The notes beneath the pieces were generated by a model. The model had not been told where the DNA came from. It saw nothing but the letters and a program-made list of their open reading frames with translations, and searched no databases. This document shows positions 1 to 11,540 of a DNA stretch of 64,000 nucleotides, piece after piece (the stretch's first letter is position 1; each line of letters starts with the position of its first letter). A program made the position numbers and the translations under genes. The DNA is from Synanceia verrucosa (Eukaryota > Chordata > Actinopteri > Perciformes > Synanceiidae): NCBI GenBank assembly GCA_029721515.1, contig JAQQSB010000885.1:24294-88293 (forward strand), written 5' to 3'.

Positions 1-103
1 AACGGCCCAGCTCTGTGTGTGGCACTTGAACTGGGACGTTCAATATCGTAATGCACGCATCGCGTGCGCATCGTCACGCATCGTAGTGCGTGCGCCGTGT
101 GTT

Positions 104-240
104 TGATTGCAACATGGATCTGGGACAGGCACGCACGTGAGTGCGTGCCGGTGTGTTTGATTGCAACATGGATCTGGGGACAGGCACGCACGTAGTGCGT
201 GCTTCGGTGTGTTTGATTGCAACATGGATCTCGAACAGGC
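104..240 (+). repeat. 55-bp palindromic minisatellite, first block
   Basis: About 2.5 copies of a unit with CGCACGTAGTGCG-type dyads followed by gtgtttgattgcaacatggat. The dyad GCACGCAC/GTGCGTGC can form an 8-bp hairpin in each copy. The same unit occurs as one or two copies in B tails. Confidence 0.75.
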
Positions 241-375
241 ACACATTTAACATTCAACTTTTCAATAAAATTCAAACATTTTCACCATTCAGCTTTTAAA
301 TTCAAATTCATGAATTATACATTCATAATTTTTCAACATTCATTCTGCTTAGCCATACAATTCATTCTCATTCAA
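227..375 (+). repeat. 149-bp direct repeat, copy 1
   Basis: Identical base for base to 721-869 (offset 494). It ends abruptly at 375/376, where AT-rich minisatellite changes to a G-rich run, so the breakpoint of the duplication is visible. Confidence 0.9.
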
Positions 376-564
376 GGGGCGTGTCTAGACTTTTTTAAAG
401 GGGGGGCCGGGGCCCAAGGGGGGCCCAAGTCATGCAGGGGTGGCCAGCAGAATTAGGTCAAACTCCAGAGGGGTGACTGTTTCCTCACAGGAAGCTGTGT
501 CTATGACTGTCCTTTCAAAATAAAAGTCCCGAATTCTGATTGAGTCTTCACAGGAAACAAAGTC

Positions 565-735
565 AGGCACGCACATAGTGCGTGCTTCGGTGTGTTCGAT
601 TGCAACATGGATCTGGGACAGGCACGCACGTAGTGCGTGCTTCGGTGTGTTTGATTGCAACATGGATCTGGGACAGGCACGCACGTAGTGCGTGCGCTTG
701 ATGTGTTCGATTGCAACATGGATCTCGAACAGGCA
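565..735 (+). repeat. 55-bp palindromic minisatellite, second block
   Basis: Three copies with a 55-bp spacing (for example atctgggaca at 611 and 666). The last copy has a CpG-region variant (gcgcttgatg instead of gcttcggtg). Confidence 0.8.
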
Positions 736-869
736 CACATTTAACATTCAACTTTTCAATAAAATTCAAACATTTTCACCATTCAGCTTTTAAATTCAAA
801 TTCATGAATTATACATTCATAATTTTTCAACATTCATTCTGCTTAGCCATACAATTCATTCTCATTCAA
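721..869 (+). repeat. 149-bp direct repeat, copy 2
   Basis: Second copy of 227-375. Here it continues into the normal 79-bp minisatellite, so this is the intact side of the duplication. Confidence 0.9.
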
Positions 870-1081
870 ACATTCAACCCAGCATTCAGCAGTTTGGCTT
901 CAGCTTTCATTTTCAAAGTTTCTATTCATACAATTCATTCTCATTCATACGTTCAACCCAGCATTCAGCAGTTTAGCTTCAGCTCAGCAGCATTCAGCAT
1001 TAGCATTCAGCAGCATTCAGCAGCGTAGCTTCAGCTGCGGGCATTCACACCCCGCAATTGCTTCAGCAATTGCTCTTCTAG

Positions 1082-2434
1082 TATTACATTTAAAACCCCC
1101 CTACTCAAAACTTTGAACCGCTACTCCTCCCGCACCGTTGGTCGTAGAAACGCCGCCTCCCGCGCCAAAACGACCGGCTCGGCCGGGAATGGTGTGCTTG
1201 TATTCAGAATTTTGATATTCCTTATAATTTCCGAGTTATGGCCCATAATCCATTTCAAAATTTCCCATAGGAAATGAATGGGCCTTCAGACTTTTTCAGT
1301 CATTTAACCTCACTGAACAAACGCTCACAGCTCCCTCGTAGTTGCGCCTAGAAACTCCATTCAACATGTAAAACGCAGGAAATTTTCCTGGCTACATTTT
1401 CATAATTCATCATTTATTAAAAAAATGTATAGTTTATTCAGCATTTCGCCTTATGTCAGACCATGGAGAGCAGAGTTTAACATTGGTGTCTATTATGCAC
1501 TAGAGTGGGAGAACTACACACCTAGAGTGGAGAGCAGCTTCTGAATCAGCTGAAAAATATTTTGAAACGGCGATTATGAGGGCTACATACGCCCCACTGA
1601 CATAATTTATACATCAAAACGTTGGAAATTTCGTCCCGGTCGTATTGATGTGCCTCTCATGCCTGTGAGATTTATAGTTTTGGCTCCAGACCCTTTGGGG
1701 TCTTTTGGGGACCGGTTGGGGAGTTATTGAGAGGAGTTCGGCGGGGTCTGACTCAGCTTGAAATCAATGGCAGTCAGTGAGAGCCAGTGTGGGGGACAGA
1801 CCAGGGGCGCGCCTAGACTTTTCCATAGGGGTGCCCCATGGGGTGTTGAAGCCATGCAGGGGTGGCCAGCAGAATTAGGTGATATGCATGAACCTCCATC
1901 ACCATAGCATCATTCACATGCAAAAATCTAAGCTCTACTGCTTATAGTTTTTTTTATACGAGAGGTGATTCGACAGGTCAGCTCATAATCAGAGGCATAG
2001 TGTGACAGAGCAGCTGTGTGTGTGTGGTATTTGAACTGAAGGGACCCTGTCTGTGATATGATGCATAGGTCAATGCTGATGATACAGAGAGTGGGTGACA
2101 TCATTGATCACACACACAGACAGGAAGCTCAGGCTGTTTCCTTCAAAATAAAAGTCTGTTTTTTCAAAATAAAAGCCCCCAACTTCAGAGGGGTAACTTT
2201 TTTCCTCACGGGAAGCTGTGGCCATGACTGTCCTTTCAAAATAAAAGCCCCAAACTCTGGTTTAATCTTCACAGGAAACAAGGTGTGTTTGTTTGCAACA
2301 CAAACCTGGGACAGGCACGCACGTAGTGCGTGCTTCGGTGCAGGAGAGGGTCAGCATGCATCAGGCTGGGCCTACATGGCCCGGCGTCATGTGTGCAGGC
2401 ACATATTAAAATTTCTTCAGGAATTTTAGTCTAG
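1082..2434 (+). repeat. Array unit: head G, tail B
   Basis: Starts with head G (attacatttaaaacccccc, at 1082) right after the CTAG of the previous unit. The terminus is at 2408-2434, with one T fewer than usual between stem and CTAG. The core is shortened and passes into tail B at about 1770 (cagtcagtgagagccagtg). It is the only G-headed unit here that ends in tail B; the one at 42881 ends in A. One palindromic GCACGCAC copy lies near 2317. Confidence 0.8.
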
Positions 2435-4071
2435 TTATTATTTTTATTATAGACACTTCTTCGGCAATTAATGCGGCTCGTACCGTAAGGTGCACCCAGG
2501 CATGACATATATCAAAACGTGCGTCTCGATCGTGCCACGGCTGCTATTACTTTTCTCCGTCAAAGCCGTTACCATGGTGACGCTAGACCCCAAAAACCGC
2601 CGAAAAAAGTCCCATAGGAATGAATGGGGAAGGGGTTGGATTTCAAACTTTTTTCTTCAGTGAACAAACAGTCACAGCTCCCTCATACTTTCACCTAGAA
2701 ACTCCATTCAACTTTCAAAACGCAGCAAATTTTCCTGGCAACATATTCATAATTCATCTTCAATTAAAAAAATGTATAGTTTCTTCAGCATTTCAACTTT
2801 TTCCAGACCATGAAATCTTCAAAAATCAGACTTTAACATGGGTGTCTATTGCGTGCACTAGAGTGACACAACTACACACCTAGAGTGGAGAGCAGTTTCA
2901 TAATCGTCTTTTTTTTTTTTTTTTAAATCGCGATTGTGAGGGCTACGTTCACTCCACCGACACAGTTTTTACAGCAAAACGTTGGAAATTTCGTCCCGGT
3001 CGTAGCAATGTGTGTCTTATTTCTGTGAGATTTGTACTTTTTGCTCCACAGCCTTAAATAGTACCCCACCTCCCAAAATTCTCTCCATAGGGCCCAATGT
3101 TAATTTTCAGAGGAAAAGGCGTGAGAAAGCAGGGAAACCTCTTGTGTTTAACCTGCCGCTGACGGGCTTCTGTGTGGGCTAGAGACATAAAATTTACATC
3201 GCTGCGATCCTCGCGAGTTCCTGCCGCCTCTCGTCCAAACCCCAAACCCATACTCCTTACGGTTCTTGAGTTATTCAGAGGAGTTTGGCATGGTCCGACT
3301 CAGCTTGAAATCAATGGCAGTCAGTGGGAGCCAGTGTGGGAGACAGACCAGGGGCGCGCCTACACTTTTCCATAGGGGTGCCCCATGAGGTGTCTAAGCC
3401 ACGCAGGGGTGGCCAGCAGAATTAGGTGATATGCATGAACCTCCATCACCATAGCATCATTCACATGCAAAAATCTAAGCTCTACTCCTTATAGTTTTTT
3501 TATATGAGAGATGATTCACAGGTCAGCTCATAATCAGTGGCATGGCTGTGTGTGTGTGTCAGATGGGGGATCCACATAGACACATATATAGAGATTAGGT
3601 GATGATATGATATAGCCTTCTGATTGCCCATCACCAAAGATAGAGAGAGTGCATGACATCTTGATCTCACACACACAGACAGGAAGCACTGGCTCAAGCT
3701 GTTTCTTTCAAAATAAAAGTCTGGTTTTCAAAAGAAAAGCCCCAAACTCCAGAGGAGGAACTACTTCCTCACAGGAAGCTGTGGCCGTGACTGTCCTTTC
3801 AAAATAAAAGCCCCGAACTCTGGTTTAATCTTCACAGGAAACAAGGTGTGTTTGTTTGCAACACAAACTCACCTGGGACAGGCACGCACAAAGTGCGTGC
3901 TTGGCGTGTTTGTTTTCAACATGAACCTGGGACAGGCACGCATCGGCGCGTGCTTCGGTGCAGGAGAGGGTCAGCATGCATCAGGCTGGGCCGACATGGC
4001 CCAGCATCGCGTGGGTCCGGCGTCATGTGTGCAGGCACATATTAAAATTTCTTCAGGAATTTTTAGTCTAG
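2435..4071 (+). repeat. Array unit: head E, tail B
   Basis: Head E follows a short TTA run at 2435. An RFX-like site (GTTACCATGGTGAC) is at 2568-2581. The terminus is 4044-4071 (AAAATTTC, TTCA, GGAATTTT, TAGT, CTAG). Two palindromic GCACGCAC copies lie at about 3880-3960, the second altered to a cgcatcggcgcg form. Confidence 0.85.
4044..4071 (+). other. Terminus B, reference copy
   Basis: AAAATTTC, TTCA, GGAATTTT (one G-T pair), TAGT, CTAG, T. Same total length of 28 and same loop as terminus A but an unrelated stem. Some copies have TTGT as spacer. Confidence 0.8.
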
Positions 4072-5462
4072 TTATTATTATTTTTCTTCTACCTCGTTTT
4101 TCGCCGCGCTTCTTCTCCCACAGTTTTCAAGCTAGAAACTTCAAACGAACTTCAAAACGTGCGTCTTCATCGGAATGGTGTGCTATTACTTTCATAACCA
4201 TAACCTTCATAATTTCCGAGTTATTAACAATAATTCAAAAATTTTCCCATTGGAAATGAATGGGGAGAGCTTCAGATTCAGACATTTTCAAACATTTTCC
4301 TTCAGCGAACAAACCTTCATAACTCCTTCATACTTTCACTTAGAAACTTCATTCAACTTTCAAAACGCAGTGAATTTCCTGGCTACATATTCATAAATCA
4401 TCATCTATTCAAAAATGTACGGTTCATTCACAATTTCATCATATCTCAGACCATGAAATCTTCAAAAATCAGCCTTTAACATGGGTGTCTATTGCGTGCA
4501 CTAGAGTGGGAGAACCACACACCTAGAGTGGAGAGCAGTGTCTGAAGCGCCTGAAAAAATTATTTTTAAATCGCGATTGTGAGGGCTACGTACACCCCAC
4601 GGACATAATTTTTACATCAAAACGTTGGAAATCTTGTCCCGATCGTAGCGATGTGTCTCTCGTGTCTGTGAGGTTTATAGTTTTGGCTCCAGACCCTTAA
4701 TTAGGGCGGCACCTCCAGAAATCCCTCCATAGACTGCAATGTTAATTTTCAGAGGAAAAGGCGTGAGGAAGCAGAGAAACCTCTTGTGTTTAACCTGCCG
4801 CTGTCAGCCTTCTGAGTGGGCTAGAGACATGAAATTTACACCGCTACATCCTCGGGAGCTCCTGCCGCCACGGTCCAAACCCCAAAGCTGTACTCCTCAC
4901 GGTTTTGGAGTTATTTAGAGGAGTTTGGCAGGGTCTGACTCAGTTCAAATGAATGGCAGCCGAAGGGGGCAGAAGGAGACAGAGGCTGGTGCAGGGAGAG
5001 GGAGTGAGAAGGGAGGGGCCGTCTCCATGGAAACGGCCCAGCTGTGTGTGTGGCACTTGGGCTGCAGTGAGCATGTCTGTGATACAGGCTTCTGATTGTT
5101 CAATGCTAATTATATACTTCACCATGTATATATTTCACCATTCAGCTTTTAAATTCAAATTCATGAATTATACATTCATAATTTTTCAACATTCATTCTA
5201 CTTAACCTTCATATTACTACATTCAACCCAGCATTCAGCAGTTTGGCTTCAGCTTTTATTTTCAAAATTTCTATTCATACAATTCATTCTCATTCAAACA
5301 TTCAACCCAGCATTCAGCAGTTTGGCTTCGGCTTTTATTTTCAAAATTTCAATTCATACAATTCATTCTCATTCATACATTCAACCCAGCATTAGCATTC
5401 AGCAGCGTAGCTTCAGCTGCGGGCATTCACACCCGCAATTGCTTCAGCAATTGCTCTTCTAG
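4072..5462 (+). repeat. Array unit: head H, tail A
   Basis: First H-headed unit, without module D. Head H uses the ctacctcgtttttcgccgcg variant. Three 79-bp minisatellite copies begin at 5220, 5299 and 5378 (spacing exactly 79). Terminus at 5435-5462. Confidence 0.88.
5435..5462 (+). other. Terminus A, reference copy
   Basis: 8-bp stem GCAATTGC, TTCA loop, second arm, TCTT, then CTAG followed by T. All A-family ends share this plan; other copies end at 1081, 6974, 8412, 25079, 26572, 29842, 31359, 32825, 34339, 39657, 42880, 44402, 45839 and 49942. It resembles the Helitron 3' end (hairpin, short spacer, CTRR). Confidence 0.8.
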
Positions 5463-6974
5463 TTGGTGTGAATGCCCCAAGGCATTCACACCTATGTTCT
5501 CCTACCTTTATTATTATTATTTTTCTTCCGCTCACTTTTTCGCCGCGCTTCTTCTCCCACAGTTTTCAAGCTAGAAACTTCAAACCAACTTCAAAACGTG
5601 CGGCTTCATCGAATAGTGCGGATGTATTCAGAATTTTGATAACTTTCATAATTTCCGAGTTATTAACCATAATTCATCAAAATTTTCCCATTGAAAATGA
5701 ATGGGGAGAGCTTCAAACTTCAAAATTTTCAACCTCGAACAAACCTTCATATATCCTTCATACTTTCACTTAGAAACTTCATTCAACTTTCAAAACGCAG
5801 TAAATTTCCCTGGCGACATATTCACAAATCATTGTCAATTCAAAAAATGTACAGTTCATTCACAATTTCGACTTATGTCAGACCATGAAATCTTCAAAAA
5901 TCAGCCTTTAACATGGGTGTCTATTGCGTGCACTAGAGTGGGAGAACTACACACCTAGAGTGGAGAGCAGTGTCTGAAGCGTCTGAAAAAAATATTTTTA
6001 AATCGCGATTGTGAGGGCTACGTACATCCCACGGACATAATTTTTACATCAAAACGTTGGAAATCTTGTCCCGATCGTAGCGATGTGTCTCTCGTGTCTG
6101 TGAGGTTTATAGTTTTGCCTCCAGACCCTTAATTAGGGCGGCACCTCCAGAAATCCCTCCATAGACTGCAATGTTAATTTTCAGAGGAAAAGGCGTGAGG
6201 AAGCAGAGAAACCTCTTGTGTTTAACCTGCCGCTGTCAGCCTTCTGAGTGGGCTAGAGACATAAAATTTACACCGCTGCGATCCTCGGGAGCTACTGCCG
6301 CCCACGGTCCAAACCCCAAAGCTGTACTCCTCACGGTTTTGGAGTTATTTAGAGGAGTTCGGCAGGGTCTGACTCAGTTCAAATGAATGGCAGCCTAAGG
6401 GGGCAGAAGGAGACAGAGGCTGGTGCAGGGAGAGGGAGTGAGAAGGGAGGGGCCGTCTCCATGGAAACGGCCCAGCTGTGTGTGTGGCACTTGGGCTGCA
6501 GTGAGCATGCCTGTGATACAGGCTTCTGATTGGTCAGTGCTAATTATATACTTCACCATGTATATATTTCACCATTCAGCTTTTAAATTCAAATTCATTA
6601 ATTATACATTCATAATTTTTCAACATTCATTCTGCTTAACCTTCATACTACTACATTCAACCCAGCATTTAGCAGTTTGCTTAGGCTTTTATTTTCAAAG
6701 TTTCTATTCATACAATTCATTCTCCTTCAAACATTCAACCCAGCGTTCAGCAGTTTGCTTAGGCTTTTATTTTCAAAATTGCAATTCATACAATTCATTC
6801 TCATTCAAACATTCAACCCAGCATTCAGCAGTTTGGCTTCAGCTTTCATTTTCAAAGTTTCAATTCATACAATTCATTCTCATTCATACATTCAACCCAG
6901 CATTAGCATTCGGCAGCGTAGCTTCAGCTGCGGGCATTCACACCCCGCAATTGCTTCAGCAATTGCTCTTCTAG
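5463..6974 (+). repeat. Array unit: D + head H, tail A
   Basis: 1512 bp. Four minisatellite copies start at 6654, 6732, 6810 and 6889; two are 78 bp because they read gtttgcttagg rather than gtttggcttcagg. Terminus at 6947-6974. Confidence 0.88.
5465..5510. repeat. Hairpin module D
   Basis: A 12-bp perfect stem, GGTGTGAATGCC with GGCATTCACACC, around a CCAA loop, then tatgttctcctacc and a TTA run. It starts two bases after the CTAG at 5462 and also pairs with the upstream tail (GGGCATTCACACC at 5422-5434). Confidence 0.85.
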
Positions 6975-8412
6975 TTGGTGTGAATGCCCCAAGGCATTCA
7001 CACCTATGTTATCCTACCTTTATTCTTATTATTTTTCTTCCGCTCACTTTTTCGCCGCGCTTCTTCTCCCACAGTTTTCAAGCTAGAAACTTCAAACCAA
7101 CTTCAAAACGTATGTCTTCATCGGGAATAGTACGGATGTATTCAGAATTTTGATAACTTTCATAATTTCAGTTATAAACAATAATACATAAAAAATTTCA
7201 CATTGCAAAAGAATGTGGAGAGCTACAAATTTAAAAAATTTTAAACCTCGAACACAAATTCATAACTACTTCATACTTTCACTTAGAAACTTAATTCAAA
7301 ATTCAAAACTCAGTAAATTTCCCTGGCGACATAGTCAATTCTCATTGTCAATTCTTTATATGTACAGTTAATTCACAATTTCCTATTATGTCAGACCTTG
7401 AAATCTTCAAAAATCAGCCTTTTTCATGGGTGTCTATTGCGTGCACTAGAGTGGGAGAACTACACACCTAGAGTGGAGAGCAGTGTCTGAAGCGTCTGAA
7501 AAAAATATTTTTAAATCGCGATTGTGAGGGCTACGTGCACACCCCACGGACATAATTTTTACATCAAAACGTTGGAAATCTTGTCCCGATCAGAGCGATG
7601 TGTCTCTCGTGTCTGTGAGGTTTATAGTTTTGGCTCCAGACCCTTAATTAGGGCGGCACCTCCAGAAATCCCTCCATAGACTGCAATGTTAATTTTCAGA
7701 GGAAAAGGCGTGAGGAAGCAGAAAAACCTCTTGTGTTTAACCTGCCGCTGTCAGCCTTCTGAGTGGGCTAGAGACATGAAATTTACACCGCTGCGACTCC
7801 TCGCGAGCTCCTGCCGCCCACGGTCCAAACCCCAAAGCTGTACTCCTCACGGTTTTGGAGTTATTTAGAGGAGTTTGGCAGGGTCTGACTCAGTTCAAAT
7901 GAATGGCAGCCTAAGGGGGCAGAAGGAGACAGAGGCTGGTGCAGGGAGAGGGAGTGAGAAGGGAGGGGCCGTCTCCATGGAAACGGCCCAGCTGTGTGTG
8001 TGTGGCACTTGGGCTGCAGTGAGCATGCCTGTGATACAGGCTTCTGATTGGTCAATGCTAATTATATACTTCACCATGTATATATTTCACCATTCAGCTT
8101 TAAATTCAAATTCAGTAATTATACATTCATAATTTTTCAACATTCATTCTACTTAACCTTCATACTACCACATTCAACTCAGCATTAGCAGTATGGCTTA
8201 GACTTTTATTTTCAAAATTTCAATTCATACAATTCATTCTCATTCAAACATTCAACCCAGCATTCAGCAGTTTGGCTTAGGCTTTTATTTTCAAAATTTC
8301 AATTCATACAATTCATTCTCATTCATACATTCAACCCAGCATTAGCATTCGGCAGCGTAGCTTCAGCTGCGGGCATTCACACCCGCAATTGCTTCAGCAA
8401 TTGCTCTTCTAG
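6975..8412 (+). repeat. Array unit: D + head H, tail A, with a locally scrambled core
   Basis: 1438 bp, terminus 8385-8412. Positions about 7165-7425 differ from sister units at many sites, while both sides match closely. Three minisatellite copies start near 8171, 8249 and 8328; the first has lost part of the cagcattcagc motif. Confidence 0.85.
6977..7022. repeat. Hairpin module D
   Basis: Perfect 12-bp stem with CCAA loop; the trailing part reads tatgttatcctacc (A instead of C in gttctcc). Confidence 0.85.
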
Positions 8413-9840
8413 TATTACATTTAAAACCCCCTACTCAAAACTTTGAACCGCTACTTCCTCCCGCACCGCTGGTCGTAGAAACGCATGCGTTCCGCGCTAA
8501 AACGACCTGGCTCGGCCGGGAATGGTGTGCTTGTATTCAGAATTTTGATATTCCTTATAATTTCCGAAGTTATGGACCATAATCCATCTCAAAATTTCCC
8601 ATAGGAAATGAATGGGGCTTCAGACTTTTTCAGTCATTTAACCTCACTGAACAAACACTCACAGCTTCCTCGTAGTTGGGCCTAGAAACTCCATTCAACA
8701 TGTAAAACGCAGCAAATTTTCCTGGCTACATTTTCATAATTCATCATTTATTAAAAAAATGTATAGTTTATTCAGCATTTCGCCTTATGTCAGACCATGG
8801 AGAGCAGAGTTTAACATGGGTGTCTATTGCGTGCACTAGAGTGGGAGAACTACACACCTAGAGTGGAGAGCAGCTTCTGCATCAGCTGAAAAAATATTTT
8901 GAAACGGCGATTGCATGTAGGGCTACGTACGCCCCACTGACATAATTTATACATCAAAACGTTGGAAATTTCGTCCCGGTCGTAGTGATGTGTCTCTCGT
9001 GTCTCTGAGGTTTATAGTTTTGGCTCCAGACCCTTAATTAAGGCGGCACCTCCAAGAATCCCTCCATAGACTGCAATGTTAAATTTCAGAGGAAAAGGCG
9101 TGAGGAAGCAGAAAAACCTCTCGTGTTTAACCTGCCGCTGTCAGCCTTCTGAGTGGGCTAGAGACATAAAATTTAGACCGCTGCATGACCCTCGCGAGCT
9201 CCTGCCACCCACGGTCCAAACCCCAAAGCTGTACTCCTTACGGTTGTGGAGTTATTCAGAGGAGTTCGGCAGGGTCTGACTCAGATTCAAATGAATGGCA
9301 GTCTATGGGGACAGAGGCTGGGGCAGGGAGAGGGAGTGAGAAGGGAGGGCCGCCTCCATGGAAACGGCCCAGCTCTGTGTGTGGCACTTGGGCTGCAGTG
9401 AGCATGTCTGTGATACAGGCTTCTGATTGGTCAATGCTCATGATAAAGAGAGTGGATGCCATAATCAATCAATTCCATTGTTTTTTCAACATTTATTCTA
9501 CTCCACCTTCCCAAAACATTCAACCCAGCATTAGCATTCATAAATTCATACACATCAAACCATTAAACTTTAAAAATTAAATTCCAATATTTTTCTTAAA
9601 TCTACTTTTAAGTAAATTCATTAAAAAATTACATTCGTACAATACATTCATTTTACAACTGTTCATATTTCTCTATTTCATTTCAAACACATGTAACTCA
9701 GCATCAACAGATTAGTTTAGCCTTCAACTTCCAAATATTATATATTTTTTCTTTATCTTATATTTCTCACTTTATTCATAAGCATTAAATCCTTCAATAT
9801 CAAGTAGCCTCATCTTTAATAAAATCCTTACATTATTCTA
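8413..9840 (+). repeat. Array unit: head G, A-type tail, decayed and interrupted
   Basis: Head G follows CTAG at 8412. The core is recognisable to about 9470, including ccgcctccatggaaacgg at 9351. The tail then drifts into AT-rich sequence with only isolated matches (cattcaacccagcattagc near 9520). No 3' terminus is present; the unit runs into the 12-kb insertion. Confidence 0.7.
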
Positions 9841-10046
9841 CATCCTCTGTGTCCATCATTGTTGAATAATACTGGAAGTATAAATGCCCATTCCTGTGGT
9901 CCCTTCTGCCTCATAAGAAGTTTTGCAGCAATTTGGGGCATCTGTCGATTGGAAACTGCTTTGAAGGGTGCCACACAGTAAATCCTCAAGTGTTTGGACC
10001 TCAAATCTGGATGTATTTACCTTTGACTAGGGTTATCCAGCTTGAG

Positions 10047-10083
10047 TTACAACAACAACAATAATAATAATAATAATAATAAA
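10047..10083. repeat. (CAA)n/(AAT)n microsatellite
   Basis: Three CAA copies pass directly into about eight AAT copies. Confidence 0.95.
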
Positions 10084-10579
10084 GAATGATAATAAGTAGT
10101 ACACTTGATGATTAGCAATGTGATTTTTAATTTCTATTTCATTATGATTTTGGTGACTTCTTTCCTTTTTTGCATTTAGCCTCTACAGCCTCTTAAAGAC
10201 AGTAATGTTATTTCATTCACTGACAATCTGGTGTTAATTTAGTGTCTTTGAACCTCAGCTGTGATTCAGCTGCGTCATAGTTCCCGCCACTTCTGCTCCG
10301 ACTCTGAGAGTGGTGTGTCTCTCACTGATGCTCTGGCAGTACAAATCAGTGGTAAAATGACTTTATTTTGGCTGGGGTGTACTCTAGTATGCAATGTTCA
10401 TGATAACTCATGTGCTTTTACACCAGGAGAAGGATATAGCCTCAAAGTACTGTTCCTGCCTTTGTCCAGCTGTGGTGTAATGTATCAGCCCTTTAATCTG
10501 CTAATTCGTGGTTCAATTCAACTGAAGTCTTAACAAGTTTCCCCACCAAATAAGAAGTGCTGTCTTGTTCACTGTCTCA

Positions 10580-10940
10580 CTGTCCACTTACTGGACTACA
10601 ACTGTGGAGCTGGAAAATAGTGAATCTGTCATGTTGTTAACTGCAATAGGTATGAATAAGACCCAGCTAATCCTCATAGTTACCAAAGTCATACTCTTGC
10701 CATAGCTGTGGATTGGTTGAGATTCCTGCTGTACTGTTACTGCCGCTCTGTAGTTGGCTGAAGGTAAGCCTTTGGGTGCATATTCAGAGGGCATGTCAAT
10801 CAAACAGCAGTGAAAAAATCTTATGATCCTGAGTTTGGGCTGTTGTCTTTTTCACTGTGTCCAGTCAGTTACTGGTACATCACTGTGAGCTGGAAAATAA
10901 AAAGTGAATCTGTCATGTTGTTAACACACAGATAGAAGTG
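10580..10940 (+). repeat. Tandem duplication, about 284-bp offset
   Basis: gagctggaaaata and tgaatctgtcatgttgttaa occur near 10610 and again near 10886. The second motif starts at 10621 and 10905. Copies are diverged, so the duplication is old. Confidence 0.75.
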
Positions 10941-11079
10941 TTAGAATCAGACCCAATGTCCTGTGCAGTTACTGCTGGAATTTATTCTTTACTTTTAATT
11001 GCCAGCATTTTGTCATGTTATATCAAGGTGCTTTACAAGCAAAGCTGCTATTAAAGAGTCTTGTAGCTCAGTGAGTCAA

Positions 11080-11540
11080 GGTGTGGACTCTACCTGGGTC
11101 ATAATTAATGTTTCAGATTATAACTGTCTTCTCCTGCAACATGTCAAAATGGCTGATGGTTAAAGGGCATTGTGCTCTGATGCTTGTCTGTGTCACTTTT
11201 TCATATAACAGCTTTGCTGTTAGCTTATTAAACCACAGGCGCTGCATAAGATAAACAATCTCACTGATTCTTATTAGTTGTGTGTGAGCACATGTGTGTA
11301 TCAGGGTGTACACTGATGTGGCCTTGCTATTAAAAAGAAATTGATATTAATTTCATTTAGTGTGTCATAGCAACTCCAGTGAACTTAATTGTGGACTACA
11401 CACCTGAGTCTACCATTAATATTCTAGAACAACTGTCTTCTCCTGTGGCATTAAAATGACATTTCTGGTTGAAGACATTTAACTGCTCTGATGCTTGTCT
11501 GTCCACTTTTCTCTGGCAGCTTTAGCTGCTCAAATTAACC
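11080..11540 (+). repeat. Tandem duplication, about 310-bp offset
   Basis: aactgtcttctcctg starts at 11122 and 11431, and ctctgatgcttgtctgt at 11175 and 11486, giving offsets of 309 and 311. Together with the 284-bp pair just upstream it resembles subterminal tandem repeats of a mobile element. Confidence 0.75.

Larger units (their letters stand above)
1..1081 (+). repeat. Array unit, chimeric, tail A (left-truncated by window edge)
   Basis: Begins inside an A-like tail and ends in the A terminus at 1054-1081 (GCAATTGC, TTCA, GCAATTGC, TCTT, CTAG). Instead of a normal core it holds 55-bp palindromic minisatellite copies, then a B-like stretch (about 376-570, tcctcacaggaagctgtg and tttcaaaataaaagtcc) and two 79-bp minisatellite copies near 871 and 950. 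A 149-bp segment is present twice, so this is a rearranged hybrid of A and B tails rather than a simple unit. Confidence 0.75.

Noticed and set aside
104..735. CRISPR-like regular spacing of palindromic repeats
   Set aside because: The whole 55-bp unit is repeated, with no unique spacers, and the setting is eukaryotic.
1..9840. LTR retrotransposon array
   Set aside because: No primer binding site, polypurine tract, TG..CA ends, or gag/pol remnants were seen in the units.
10261..10533. 90-codon open frame as a small gene
   Set aside because: No domain, no splice or promoter context, and it lies in sequence with decayed duplications.
11045..11095. tRNA-like box A (tagctcagtgagt) suggesting a tRNA gene or SINE head
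   Set aside because: No convincing box B or cloverleaf follows; the sequence belongs to a 310-bp duplication whose other copy lacks the motif.
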